From: Antedon mediterranea | Taxonomy: Eukaryota; Echinodermata; Crinoidea; Comatulida; Antedonidae | Length of the DNA stretch: 64,000 nucleotides | Assembly: GCF_964355755.1 (NCBI RefSeq) | Contig: NC_092677.1 | Span: forward strand, 20,368,101-20,432,100 | Reading direction: 5' to 3' | Part shown: in pieces, positions 46,401 through 60,222 of the stretch | How positions within the stretch are numbered: position 1 is the stretch's first letter | Layout: every line of letters starts with the position of its first letter | Position numbers and translations under genes: made by a program | Notes under the pieces: generated by a model | The model's database searches: none | What the model was told of the DNA's origin: nothing | The model's input: the letters and a program-made list of their open reading frames with translations, nothing else

Positions 46401-49400
46401 TCACAAAACATCAAAGTGTACAGAATAGCTTCAAATCGCATTTGGAGACGTTTTAGACCATTTTGTGCATTTCGATGAAACTTGGTTACACAAAAACATC
46501 AAAGTGCTTAAAATCACATTTTGAGCATTTCGTTAAAACTTTACACACAAAAACATCAAAGTCCACAAAATAGCTTAATATCGTATTTAAAAACGTTTTA
46601 GACCATTTTGAGCATTTCGAAAAAACTTTTCCACACAAAACATCAAAGTTTACAAAATAGCTTCAAATCGCATTTGGAAACGTTTTAGACCATTTTGTGA
46701 TTTTCGAAAAAACTTGTTAACATAAAAACACCAAAGTGCTCAGAATACCTTCAAATCTCATTTGGAGACGTTTTAGACCCTTTTGTGCATTTCGATGAAA
46801 CTTGGTTACACAAAAACATCAAAGTGCTTAAAATCACATTAGAAACCGTTTTAGACCATTTTGAGCATTTCGTTAAAATTTTTCACAGAAAAACATCAAA
46901 GAGCAAAAAATAGCTTAATATCGTATTTAAAAACGTTTTAGACCATTTTGAGCTTTTCGACAAAACTTTTTCACACAAAACATCAAAGTGTACAGAATAG
47001 CTTCAAATCGCATTTGGAGACGTTTTAACCCATTTTGAGCATTTCGATAAAATTTTACACACAAAAACATCAAAGTGCACAAAATAGCTTAATATGGTAT
47101 TTAAAAACGTTTTAGACCATTTTGAGCATTTCAACAAAACTTTTTCTCACAAAACATCAAAGTGTACAGAATAGCTTCAAATCGCATTTGGAGACGTTTT
47201 AGACCATTTTGTGCATTTCGATGAAACTTGGTTACACAAAAACATCAAAGTGCTTAAAATCACATTTTGAGCATTTCGTTAAAACTTTTCACACAAAAAC
47301 ATCAAAGTCCACAAAATAGCTTAATATCGTATTTAAAAACGTTTTAGACCATTTTGAGCATTTCGAAAAAACTTTTCCACACAAAACATCAAAGTTTACA
47401 AAATAGCTTCAAATCGCATTTGGAGACGTTTTAGACCATTTTGTGATTTTCGAAAAAACTTGTTAACATAAATACACCAAAGTGCTCAGAATACCTTCAA
47501 ATCGTGTTTTGAGACGTTTTAGACAATTTTGTAATTTTCGAAAAAACTTGTTAACATAAAAACACCAAAGTGCTCAGAATACCTTCACATCGCATTTTGA
47601 GACGTTTTAGACCATTTTGTGATTTTCGAAAAAACTTGTTAACATAAAAACACCAAAGTGCTTAGAAAAGCTTGAAATCGCATTTGGAGACGTTTTAGAC
47701 CATTTTGTGCATTTCGATGAAACTTGGTTACACAAAAACATCAAAGTGCTTAAAATCACATTTTGAGCATTTCGTTAAAACTTTTCACACAAAAACATCA
47801 AAGAGTAATAAATAGCTTAATATGGTATTTAAAAACGTTTTAGACCATTTTGAGCATTTCAACAAAACTTTTTCTCACAAAACATCAAAGTGTACAGAAT
47901 AGCTTCAAATCGCATTTGGAGACGTTTTAGACCATTTTGTGCATTTCGATGAAACTTGGTTACACAAAAACATCAAAGTGCTTAAAATCACATTTTGAGC
48001 ATTTCGTTAAAACTTTTCACACAAAAACATCAAAGTCCACAAAATAGCTTAATATCGTATTTAAAAACGTTTTAGACCATTTTGAGCATTTCGAAAAAAC
48101 TTTTCCACACAAAACATCAAAGTTTACAAAATAGCTTCAAATCGCATTTGGAAACGTTTTAGACCATTTTGTGATTTTCGAAAAAACTTGTTAACATAAA
48201 AACACCAAAGTGCTCAGAATACCTTCAAATCGTGTTTTGAGACGTTTTAGACCATTTTGTAATTTTCGAAAAAACTTGTTAACATAAAAACACCAAAGTG
48301 CTCAGAATACCTTCACATCGCATTTTGAGACGTTTTAGACCATTTTGTGATTTTCGAAAAAACTTCTTAACATAAAAACACCAAAGTGCTTAGAAAAGCT
48401 TGAAATCGCATTTGGAGACGTTTTAGACCATTTTGTGCATTTCGATGAAACTTGGTTACACAAAAACATCAAAGTGCTTAAAATCACATTTTGAGCATTT
48501 CGTTAAAACTTTTCACACAAAAACATCAAAGAGTAATAAATAGCTTAATATCGTATTTAAAAACGTTTTAGACCATTTTGAGCATTTCAACAAAACTTTT
48601 TCTCACAAAACATCAAAGTGTACAGAATAGCTTCAAATCGCATTTGGAGACGTTTTAGACCATTTTGTGCATTTCGATGAAACTTGGTTACACAAAAACA
48701 TCAAAGTGCTTAAAATCACATTTTGAGCATTTCGTTAAAACTTTTCACACAAAAACATCAAAGTCCTCAAAATAGCTTAATATCGTATTTAAAAACGTTT
48801 TAGACCATTTTGAGCATTTCGAAAAAACTTTTCCACACAAAACATCAAAGTTTACAAAATAGCTTCAAATCGCATTTGGAGACGTTTTAGACCATTTTGT
48901 GATTTTCGAAAAAACTTGTTAACATAAAAACACCAAAGTGCTCAGAATACCTTCAAATCGCATTTGGAGACGTTTTAGACCCTTTTGTGCATTTCGATGA
49001 AACTTGGTTACACAAAAACATCAAAGTGCTTAAAATCACATTAGAAACCGTTTTAGACCATTTTGAGCATTTCGTTAAAATTTTTCACAGAAAAACATCA
49101 AAGAGCAAAAAATAGCTTAATATCGTATTTAAAAACGTTTTAGACCATTTTGAGCATTTCGACAAAACTTTTTCACACAAAACATCAAAGTGTACAGAAT
49201 AGCTTCAAATCGCATTTGGAGACGTTTTAACCCATTTTGAGCATTTCGATAAAAATTTTCCACACAAAACATCAAAGTTTACAAAATAGCTTCAAATCGC
49301 ATTTGGAGACGTTTTAGACCATTTTGTTCATTTCGATGAAACAAAAACACAAAAACATCAAATTGCACAAAATGGCTTAATATGATATGGGAAAACGTTT

Positions 49401-52400
49401 TAGACCATTTTGAACATTTCGTTAAAAGTTTTCACACAAAAACATCAAAGTCCACAAAATAGCTTAATATCGTATTTAAAAACGTTTTAGACCATTTTGA
49501 GCATTTCGAAAAAACTTTTTCACACAAAACATCAAAGTTTACAAAATAGCTTCAAATCGCATTTGGAGACGTTTTAGACCATTTTGTGATTTTCGAAAAA
49601 ACTTGTTAACATAAAAACACCAAAGTGCTCAGAATACCTTCAAATCGCATTTTGAGACGTTTTAGACCATTTTGTGATTTTCGAAAAAACTTGTTAACAT
49701 AAAAACACCAAAGTGCTCAGAATACCTTCAAATCGTGTTTTGAGACGTTTTAGACCATTTTGTGATTTTGGAAAAACTTGTTAACATAAAAACACCAAAG
49801 TGCTCAGAATACCTTCAAATCGCATTTGGAGACGTTTTAGACCATTTTGTGATTTTCGAAAAAACTTGTTAACATAAAAACACCAAAGTGCTCAGAATAC
49901 CTTCAAATCGTGTTTTGAGACGTTTTAGACCATTTTGTGATTTTGGAAAAACTTGTTAACATAAAAACACCAAAGTGCTCAGAATACCTTGAAATCGCAT
50001 TTGGAGACGTTTTAGACCATTTTGTGATTTTCGAAAAAACTTGTTAACATAAAAACACCAAAGTGCTCAGAAAAGCTTTAAATCGCAATTGGAGACGTTT
50101 TAAACCATTTTGTTCATTTCGATGAAACTTGGTTACACAAAAACATCAAATTGCACAAAATGGCTTAATATGGTATGGGAAAACGTTTTAGACCATTTTG
50201 AACATTTCGAGAAAACTTTTTCACACAAAACTTCAAAGTGTACAGAATAGCTTCAAATCGCATTAGAAACCGTTTTAGACCATTTTGAGAATTTCGAAAA
50301 AACTTTTTCACACAAAACATCAAAGTTTACAAAATAGCTTCAAATCACATTTGGAGACATTTTAGACCATTTTGTGATTTTCAAAAAAACTTGTTAACAT
50401 AAAAACACCAAAGTGCTCAGAATACCTTCAAATCGCATTTTGAGACGTTTTAGACTATTTTGTGATTTTCGGAAAAACTTGTTAACATAAAAACACCAAA
50501 GTGCTTAGAAAAGCTTCAAATCGCATTTGGAGACGTTTTAGACCATTTTGTAATTTTCGAAAAAACTTGTTAACATAAAAACACCAAAGTGCTCAGAATA
50601 CCTTCACATCGCATTTTGAGACGTTTTAGACCATTTTGTGATTTTCGAAAAAACTTGTTAACATAAAAACACCAAAGTGCTTAGAAAAGCTTGAAATCGC
50701 ATTTGGAGACGTTTTAGACCATTTTGTGCATTTCGACAAAATTTTTTCACACAAAACATCAAAGTGTACAGAATAGCTTTAAATCGCATTTGGAGACGTT
50801 TTAGACCATTTTGTTCATTTCGATGAAACAAAAACACAAAAACATCAAATTGCACAAAATGGCTTAATATGATATGGGAAAACGTTTTAGACCATTTTGA
50901 ACATTTCGTTAAAAGTTTTCACACAAAAACATCAAAGTCCACAAAATAGCTTAATATCGTATTTAAAAACGTTTTAGACCATTTTGAGCATTTCGAAAAA
51001 ACTTTTTCACACAAAACATCAAAGTTTACAAAATAGCTTCAAATCGCATTTGGAGACGTTTTAGACCATTTTGTGATTTTCGAAAAAACTTGTAAACATA
51101 AAAACACCAAAGTGCTCAGAATACCTTCAAATCGCATTTTGAGACGTTTTAGACCATTTTGTGATTTTCGAAAAAACTTGTTAACATAAAAACACCAAAG
51201 TGCTCAGAATACCTTCAAATCGTGTTTTGAGACGTTCTAGACCATTTTGTGATTTTCGAAAAAACTTGTTAACATAAAAACACCAAAGTGCTTAGAAAAG
51301 CTTGAAATCGCATTTGGAGACGTTTTAGACCATTTTGTGCATTTCGATGAAACTTGGTTACACAAAAACATCAAAGTGCTTAAAATCACATTTTGAGCAT
51401 TTCGTTAAAACTTTTCACACAAAAAAAAATTGAGTAAAAAATAGCTTAATATCGTATTTAAAAACGTTTTAGACCATTTTGAGCATTTCGACAAAATTTT
51501 TTCACACAAAACATCAAATTGTACAGAATAGCTTTAAATCGCATTTGGAGACGTTTTAGACCATTTTGTTCATTTCGATGAAACAAAAACACAAAAACAT
51601 CAAATTGCACAAAATGGCTTAATATGATATGGGAAAACGTTTTAGACCATTTTGAACATTTCGTTAAAAGTTTTCCCACAAAAACATCAAATTCCACAAA
51701 ATAGCTTAATATCGTATTTAAAAACGTTTTAGACCATTTTGAGCATTTCGAAAAAACTTTTTCACACAAAACATCAAAGTTTACAAAATAGCTTCAAATC
51801 GCATTTGGAGACGTTTTAGACCATTTTGTGATTTTCGAAAAAACTTGTTAACATAAAAACACCAAAGTGCTCAGAATACCTTGAAATCGCATTTGGAGAC
51901 GTTTTAGACCATTTTGTGATTTTCGAAAAAACAACATAAAAACACCAAAGTGCTCAGAATACCTTCAAATCGCATTTGGAGACGTTTTAGACCATTTTGT
52001 GATTTTCGAAAAAACTTGTTAACATAAAAACACCAAAGTGCTCAGAATAACTTCAAATCGTATTTTGAGACGTTTTAGACAATTTTGTGATTTTCGAAAA
52101 AACTTGTTAACATAAAAACACCAAAGTGCTTAGAAAAGCTTCAAATCGCATTTGGAGACGTTTTAGACCATTTTGTGCATTTCGATGAAACTTGGTTACA
52201 CAAAAACATCAAAGTGTACAGAATAGCTTCAAATCCCATTAGAAACCGTTTTAGACCATTTTGAGCATTTCGAAAAAACTTTTTCACACAAAACATCAAA
52301 GTGTACAGAATAGCTTCAAATCGCATTTGGAGACGTTTTAACCCATTTTGACAATTTCGATAAAATTTTACACACAAAAACATCAAAGTGCACAAAATAG

Positions 52401-55400
52401 CTTAATATGGTATTTAAAAACGTTTTAGACCATTTTGAGCATTTCAACAAAACTTTTTCTCACAAAACATCAAAGTGTACAGAATAGCTTCAAATCGCAT
52501 TTGGAGACGTTTTAGACCATTTTGTGCATTTCGATGAAACTTGGTTACACAAAAACATCAAAGTGCTTAAAATCACATTTTGAGCATTTCGTTAAAACTT
52601 TTCACACAAAAACATCAAAGTCCACAAAATAGCTTAATATCGTATTTAAAAACGTTTTAGACCATTTTGAGCATTTCGAAAAAACTTTTCCACACAAAAC
52701 ATCAAAGTTTACAAAATAGCTTCAAATCGCATTTGGAGACGTTTTAGACCATTTTGTGATTTTCGAAAAAACTTGTTAACATAAAAACACCAAAGTGCTC
52801 AGAATACCTTCAAATCGCATTTGGAGACGTTTTAGACCATTTTGTGATTTTCGAAAAAACTTGTTAACATAAAAACACCAAAGTGCTCAGAATACCTTCA
52901 AATCGTGTTTTGAGACGTTTTAGACCATTTTGTGATTTTCGAAAAAACTTGTTAACATAAAAACACCAAAGTGCTTAGAAAAGCTTCAAATCGCATTTGG
53001 AGACGTTTTAGACCATTTAGTTCATTTCGATGAAACTTGGTTACACAAAAACATCAAAGAGCACAAAAGATCTTAATATCGTATTTAAAAACGTTTTAGA
53101 CCATTTTGAGCATTTCGAAAAAACTTTTTCACACAAAACATCAAAGTGTACAAAATAGCTTCAAATCGCATTTGGAGACGTCTTAGACAATTTTGTGATT
53201 TTCGAAAAAACTTGTTTACATAAAAACACCAAAGTGCTTAGAAAAGCTTCAAATCGCATTTGGAGACGTTTTAAACCATTTTGTTCATTTCGATGAAACT
53301 TGGTTACACAAAAACATCAAAGAGCACAAAAGTATTTAAAAACGTTTTAGACCATTTTGAGCATTCCGACAAAACTTTTTCACACAAAACATCAAAGTGT
53401 ACAGAATAGCTTTAAATCGCATTTGGAGACGTTTTAGACCATTTTTTTAGTTTTCGAAAAACTTGTTAACATAAAAACACAAAAGAGCTTCAAATCGCAT
53501 TTGGAGACGTTTTAGACCCTTTTGTGCATTTCGATGAAACTTGGTTACACAAAAACATCAAAGTGCTTAAAATCACATTAGAAACCGTTTTAGACTTTTT
53601 TGAGCATTTCGTTAAAACTTTTCACACAAAAACATCAAAGTCCACAAAATAGCTTAATATCGTATTTAAAAACGTTTTAGACCATTTTGTGATTTTCGAA
53701 AAAACTTGTTAACATAAAAACACCAAAGTGCTCAGAATACCTTCAAATCGCATTTTGAGACGTTTTAGACCATTTTGTGATTTTCGAAAAAACTTGTTAA
53801 CATAAAAACACCAAAGTGCTCAGAATACCTTCAAATCGTGTTTTGAGACGTTTTAGACCATTTTGTGATTTTGGAAAAACTTGTTAACATAAAAACACCA
53901 AAGTGCTCAGAATACCTTGAAATCGCATTTGGAGACGTTTTAGACCATTTTGTGCATTTCGATGAAACTTGGTTACACAAAAACATCAAAGTGCTTAAAA
54001 TCACATTAGAAACCGTTTTAGACCATTTTGAGCATTTCGTTAAAATTTTTCACAGAAAAACATCAAAGAGCAAAAAATAGCTTAATATCGTATTTAAAAA
54101 CGTTTTAGACCATTTTGAGCATTTCGACAAAACTTTTTCACACAAAACATCAAAGTGTACAGAATAGCTTCAAATCGCATTTGGAGACGTTTTAGACCAT
54201 TTTGTGATTTTCGAAAAAACTTGTTAACATAAAAACACCAAAGTGCTCAGAATACCTTCAAATCGTATTTTGAGACGTTTTAGACAATTTTGTGATTTTC
54301 GAAAAAACTTGTTAACATAAAAACACCAAAGTGCTTAGAAAAGCTTCAAATCGCATTTGGAGACGTTTTAGACCATTTTGTGCATTTCGATGAAACTTGG
54401 TTACACAAAAACATCAAAGTGCTTAAAATCACATTTTGAGCATTTCGTTAAAACTTTTCACACAAAAACATCAAAGAGCAAAAAATAGCTTAATATCGTA
54501 TTTAAAAACGTTTTAGACCATTTTGAGCATTTCGACAAAACTTTTTCACACAAAACATCAAAGTGTACAAAATAGCTTCAAATCGCATTTGGAGACGTTT
54601 TAGACAATTTTGTGATTTTCGAAAAAACTTGTTTACATAAAAACACCAAAGTGCTAAGAATAGCTTCCAATCGCATTTGGAGACGTTTTAGACCCTTTTG
54701 TGCATTTCGATGAAACTTGGTTACACAAAAACATCAAAGTGCTTAAAATCACATTAGAAACCGTTTTAGACCATTTTGAGCATTTCGTTAAAATTTTTCA
54801 CAGAAAAACATCAAAGAGCAAAAAATAGCTTAATATCGTATTTAAAAACGTTTTAGACCATTTTGAGCATTTCGACAAAACTTTTTCACACAAAACATCA
54901 AAGTGTACAGAATAGCTTCAAATCGCATTTGGAGACGTTTTAACCCATTTTGAGCATTTCGATAAAATTTTACACACAAAAACATCAAAGTGCACAAAAT
55001 AGCTTAATATGGTATTTAAAAACGTTTTAGACCATTTTGAGCATTTCAACAAAACTTTTTCTCACAAAACATCAAAGTGTACAGAATAGCTTCAAATCGC
55101 ATTTGGAGACGTTTTAGACCATTTTGTGCATTTCGATGAAACTTGGTTACACAAAAACATCAAAGTGCTTAAAATCACATTTTGAGCATTTCGTTAAAAC
55201 TTTTCACACAAAAACATCAAAGTCCACAAAATAGCTTAATATCGTATTTAAAAACGTTTTAGACCATTTTGAGCATTTCGAAAAAACTTTTCCACACAAA
55301 ACATCAAAGTTTACAAAATAGCTTCAAATCGCATTTGGAGACGTTTTAGACCATTTTGTGATTTTCGAAAAAACTTGTTAACATAAAAACACCAAAGTGC

Positions 55401-55425
55401 TCAGAATACCTTCAAATCGCATTAG
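43472..55425. repeat. Satellite 2 array (block c)
   Basis: Same ~88 bp family. 43519-48651 is organised into higher-order units; 49230-55425 is more mixed and includes a variant with GATATGGGAAAACG (near 49385, 50871 and 51630). The block ends at CGCATTAG where a 4.8 kb insert begins. No genes. Confidence 0.95.
43519..48651. repeat. Higher-order repeats of 728 and 746 bp in satellite 2
   Basis: Anchored on the ACG of one TGTGCATTTCGATG-type monomer, boundaries fall at 43519, 44247, 44975, 45703, 46449, 47195, 47923 and 48651. Intervals are 728, 728, 728, 746, 746, 728 and 728 bp. The 728-bp form contains nine monomers, two of them shortened (measured sub-steps 145, 87, 145, 87, 88, 88, 88). 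The 746-bp form swaps in AGACCCTTTTGTGC and AACCCATTTTGAGC monomers. Copies differ by only a few bases. Confidence 0.85.
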
Positions 55426-55605
55426 TTAGTTATTTGTGAATGTTATAACGTAATGGTCGAGAGGTGATGGTTGAATTTTTGAGCTATGGCCGTTTCAAAT
55501 TGTGTCATTTTTAGGCTTAGGCTTGTGTCTACTCTAGTTGCAACACTGCCTTTCATGTGACAGCTGACCCAAATGAGTTTGGAAATGTTACATTATATTA
55601 ATTAT

Positions 55606-58191
55606 TTAGGCCTGGCTGGGTAGGGTAGGCATATACCAATATTATAGGCCCTATTTTTATTTTAATACTAGGCCTAGGCCCTAGCTAGACCTGTGCTCTC
55701 TAGCAGCCTACTACAGAGAAGCAGCTTTCCGGCTTAGTTAGCCTGGCCTTGAGTAGGCTAGCCTACTACTAGCCTAATATGTATTAGTAGGCTACCTAAT
55801 TAAAATTAGGCCCAGGATCTACGCCTAGGCCTAGGCCTATATATTTTTAATATTATTTAATCAGTATAATTAATTTTAGTTTTAATAAATTTACAGTATT
55901 CATTACAAAAACTGTAAATTTAATATTATGAGGATTATATATACCATGTATGCAATGACATAGGGAATATTATAGGCCTACCCTGTATGTAATAATTACA
56001 ATATAAATAATGACAAGCATCATATTAACATTCGGTTTTGCTCATCACTGCATATTCAAATTAGTATGCAATCATATTAAATTTAATAAGTTAAGTTAAT
56101 TTTATAAAATTGTTATAATAATTATTAATGTTATACTATTGTAGGTAGCCTACATATATAGAGCAGTAACCTGAAGTGGCTAAGCAGATTTGGACCATAC
56201 CTACCATCTATATAGGTAAGATTATTTTGCTGTTCAAGAAGTAGCAAATATTAAATTGTGTTTACCATGCTATTAATTTTCAATATTAACAATCAATCAC
56301 TACCTCTGGCTGGGTAGGCTAGGCCTATATTATAGGCCCTATTTTTATGTTAATATACTAGCTAGACCTGTGCTCTCTATCACTAGCAGCAGCCTACAGA
56401 GAAGCAGCTTTCCAGCTTATTTAGCCTAGCCTAGAGCAATTAGGCTAGGTATAAGTAGACTACCTAATTAGGTCTAGGCTCTATGCCTATATATTATTAT
56501 TTAATTATTATTAATTTTAATTTAATATATTTACAGTATTTATTTAAATAATGTTTCTTATGAGAATACCTGGTTATATATACCCTATGCAATGACATAA
56601 GGCATATATGCCTTCCCTGTATGTAATAATTACAATTATTATAAATAATGAATTTTAACATTCGTTTTTGCTCATCACTGCATATTCAAATTAGTATGTA
56701 TGCAACATTATTAAATTTAATAAGCTAATTTCAAGTAATTCTTATAATAATGTTTTACTATTTTGTAGGTACATAGCGGCAACCCGAAGTGGCAAAAACA
56801 TTTTAAACAGATTTGGACCAATACCTAGCAGCCTACCATCTATATACAGTAGGTAAGTTTATTTTACTGCTCAAGAACTAGTAAATTTTAAATTGTGTTT
56901 ACCACGCTATTAATTTTCAATATTAACAATCAATCACTACCAGTGGCTGGGTAGGCTAGGCCTATATTATAGGCCCTATTTTTATTTTAATATACTAGCT
57001 AGACCTGTGGTCTCTAACACTAGCAGCCTACATAGAAGCAGCTTTCCAGCTTATTTAGCCTAGCCTAGAGCAATAGGCTAGGTATAAGTAGACTACCTAA
57101 TTAGGTCTAGGCTCTACGCCTATATATTATTATTTAATTATTATTAATTTTAGTTTTAATATATTTACAGTATTTTATTTAAATAATGTTTATTATGAGA
57201 ATACCTGGTTATATATACCCTATGCAATGACATAAGGCATATATGCCTACCCTGTATGTAATAATTACAATTATTATAAATAATGAATTTTAACATTCGT
57301 TTTTGCTCATCACTGCATATTCAAATTAGTATGTATGCAACCATATTAAATTTAATAAGCTAATTTTAATTAATTCTTATAGTAATGTTTTACTATTTTT
57401 TAGGTACATAGCGGCAACCCGAAGTGGAAAAATCATTTTAAACAGATTTGGACCAATACCTATACCTACCATCTATATTATAGGTAAGTTTATTTTACTG
57501 TTCAAGAACTAGTAAATTTTAAATTGTGTTTACCATGCTATTAATTTTCAATATTAACAACCAATCACTACCACTGGCTGGGCTAGGCTAGGCTAGGCCC
57601 TATTTTTATTTTAATATACTAGCTAGACCTGTGCTCTCTTGCACTAGCAGCCTAAGAGAAGCAGCTTTCCAGCTTATTTAGCCTAGCCTAGAGCAATAGG
57701 CTAGGTATTAGTAGGCTACCTAATTAGGCCTAGAGGCTATTATTAATTTTTATTTTTAATATATTTACAGTATTTATTACAAATAATGTTTATTATGAGG
57801 ATACCTGGTTATATATACCCTATGCAATGACATAAGGCATATATGCCTACCCTGTATGTAATAATTATAATTATTATAAATAATGAATTTTAACATTTGT
57901 TTTTGCTCATCACTGCATATTCAAATTAGTGTGTATGCAACCATTATAAATATAATAAGTTAATTTTAATTAATTCTTATTATAATGTTATACTATTACT
58001 ATTAATATTTTTTAGGTACATAATAATATAGTATAGCGGCAACCCAAAATGGCTAAAACATTTTAAACAGATTTGGACCAATACCTATACCTACCATCTA
58101 TATAGGTAAGTTTATTTTACTGTTCAAGAACTAGTAAATTTTAAATTGTGTTTACCATGCTATGAATTTGCAACTTTAACAATCAATCACT
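55606..58191 (+). repeat. Four tandem ~0.61-0.69 kb units
   Basis: GGCTGGG(TA) anchors lie at 55614, 56308, 56945 and 57576. Each unit runs through CTAGACCTGTG, GAAGCAGCTTTCC, an AGGCCTAG-rich part, TCATCACTGCATATTC and an exon-like block ending in GTAAG. The repeated exon-like blocks start at 56145, 56769, 57404 and 58017 (spacings 624, 635, 613). The first unit is the most diverged. Confidence 0.85.
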
Positions 58192-58797
58192 AACACATGT
58201 ACAGTACAGCAGTAGTACTATCAATCAATAGTAATTAGTTAGTAATTGAAATATAGACATACTATAGTATTACTTTTACATGTTCATTATCATTAGGCAT
58301 TGTTAATAGGAAATCAATACAATGCAATATTCCTTTAACATTTAAAAATGTACAATATTTTATGATCATTAATGTTAATGAATCATTCTTTGTTGGCTTT
58401 CTTGCATTTGTTGGGTTTTATTATTTCATTTTGTATCATTGGAGATGTGAAAGTCAGATGAGTCTAAGTTTGACTCTAATCCACACTGCTGTTTTGTGAC
58501 GGTTGAGTTTGGCATGTATTAGCCTTGTTCAGAGACCACCTTCCATTCTCTCATGAATGCAATAGCATGGTGCTCAAGCATATGTAGCTTAGGCTGTATT
58601 ACACCTGGTGCAATATGCCTGTATTCTGCTAAAAATACTTGTATCATATTTTTTATGTAATTAAAAAAATACTTAATTTACACATTAATACATTTTATAA
58701 TTTCAGAAATTTTGTGATGAAAAAGTCAATCTGTGGTGACTGTAGAATGGACCCGAGACCTGACTATCTTAGACATTTAAATAATAGAAAGTTCTGA
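56145..58797 (+). pseudogene. Exon-like blocks repeated four times plus a possible terminal coding exon
   Basis: Blocks 56145-56215, 56769-56852, 57404-57483 and 58017-58105 are each preceded by a T-rich TAG acceptor and followed by GTAAG. Block two is open in one frame (YIAATRSGKNILNRFGP...), but lengths of 71, 84, 80 and 89 bp do not keep phase, so they need not be coding. A possible last exon begins at 58707 after TTTCAG and reads NFVMKKSICGDCRMDPRPD... to TGA at 58795-58797; block two joins it in phase. The protein is not recognised. It could be a degenerate coding gene with tandem exons or a noncoding spliced RNA. Transcript data would settle it. Confidence 0.35.
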
Positions 58798-60222
58798 CAA
58801 TTTTGTTGAATAGAAATGTACAATGTATGATGTAATCTTAATTGAAAATTGGCAGTTTTTAAACTATGTATATAAATTAGGATGAGAAAACAGTTATTTG
58901 ATTATGAGGTATGTTCATTTAAATAAATGTGTTAGTATAAACTTTCAAAAAGAGTGAAGATATAAGGAAGAAAAGCAGATTATGGAGCAGCTGTACCAAA
59001 TAAAAAAACTGTTCCCTTAAACGCCAGTGTGTTCTTTCACTTGTGAATGTAGTTTTTGCCCATGTCATAGTTGTTGTAAGTTGTTGGTGTAGCATGCCAA
59101 GCAATTTGTTCCATGCCCTGTTAATTTAAATGTTAGCGTGGTAGTATACAGTATCCATTGCAAATTCGTGAATGGCAGGTTGTACAAATGTATATAGGTT
59201 GTGATTTTACATTTGTTAGATTTAGTGCAAATTTGTGACGGCTTTTCATATTTTAAAAATTGTATTTTTTATCTTTTTCTTTAAATTTTGTTCCACAACA
59301 AAAGCAAGTAGAACGTAAAGCCTTTTCGTGAAACTGTGTTGCCTACAAAATGAAAAGAAATGTTAATTTTACCAACCTTTAATTTTATATTATATTTATC
59401 ATACAGTAGTTTGAGTATTTTTGTATAGGCTTTAATTTTAAGGGCCTAGCCTAGGCCTGGTAGTTAGTAGTTTTACTAAATTTTTACATTTATGATGAAT
59501 TATATTCAGTTGAAATAAATACAATGATAATAATTAAGCTTATTATTTAATCTATTGTAAATTAAAATGATGTATAGCATGATTACACTACTTATACGTA
59601 CCAACTAGGACTAGCTACAACCTAGGCCTAGTTGCGTACAGCCTAGCGAGCGGTTATCAGACGCGTTCATCGACCTCTCGCCAAATACGCTGTTTCGCAT
59701 TTAACAAAACAGTCGAGTTTTTCAATGAAAATTTCTTGAGATTTTCACCGTCACCTCCTAACAATTCAATGTCTCATGTAAGCATATATAATCAAACTTT
59801 TACCTAGATTTTCCAAGTATTTATGAAAATTACGAATAAAAACAAAAAGTGTACAATTTGACAAGCATTTTTTCAAACTTTCCATTGTTTACATTTGCTA
59901 GGCCGATCGATGTTAATTTTTAAAACTTCCGGGTGTAAATAATTTCGTAAACTTGGTGTTATGCTTAATTACTTATTATTTCCAAAAAATCGGTAATTAA
60001 AAAACTTATTTTCTAACAAATAGTATAAAAATGGTTTTATAATATTTATGACGAAATTGATTAAAATAATTTAAAGTGTAGTTATAAAAGTTGCAATTGT
60101 CGCGAAAGTTGAACGAGATTCAACCACTCGCGCGGCGTCACGCTCAGGCACATAACGCCGTCTGACAATATTGAGGGCGCTTGACTTTTTCTATTTATTT
60201 TACATTGGTTGAAACAGCTGTG

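Larger units (their letters stand above)
55426..60222. mobile_element. 4.8 kb insert sharing the right terminus of the 3,752-bp element; left end missing
   Basis: The last 51 bp (60172-60222) align with 43421-43471 without gaps: the first 21 bp TGAGGGCGCTTGACTTTTTC(T) and the last 15 bp GTTGAAACAGCTGTG are identical. The left end at 55426 has no CACAGCTGTT, and flanking satellites meet at different phases, so the left terminus was probably deleted. The interior has four tandem units with exon-like blocks and a possible terminal exon; 58800-60170 is AT-rich low-copy DNA with possible AATAAA signals at 58922 and 59514. Confidence 0.6.
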
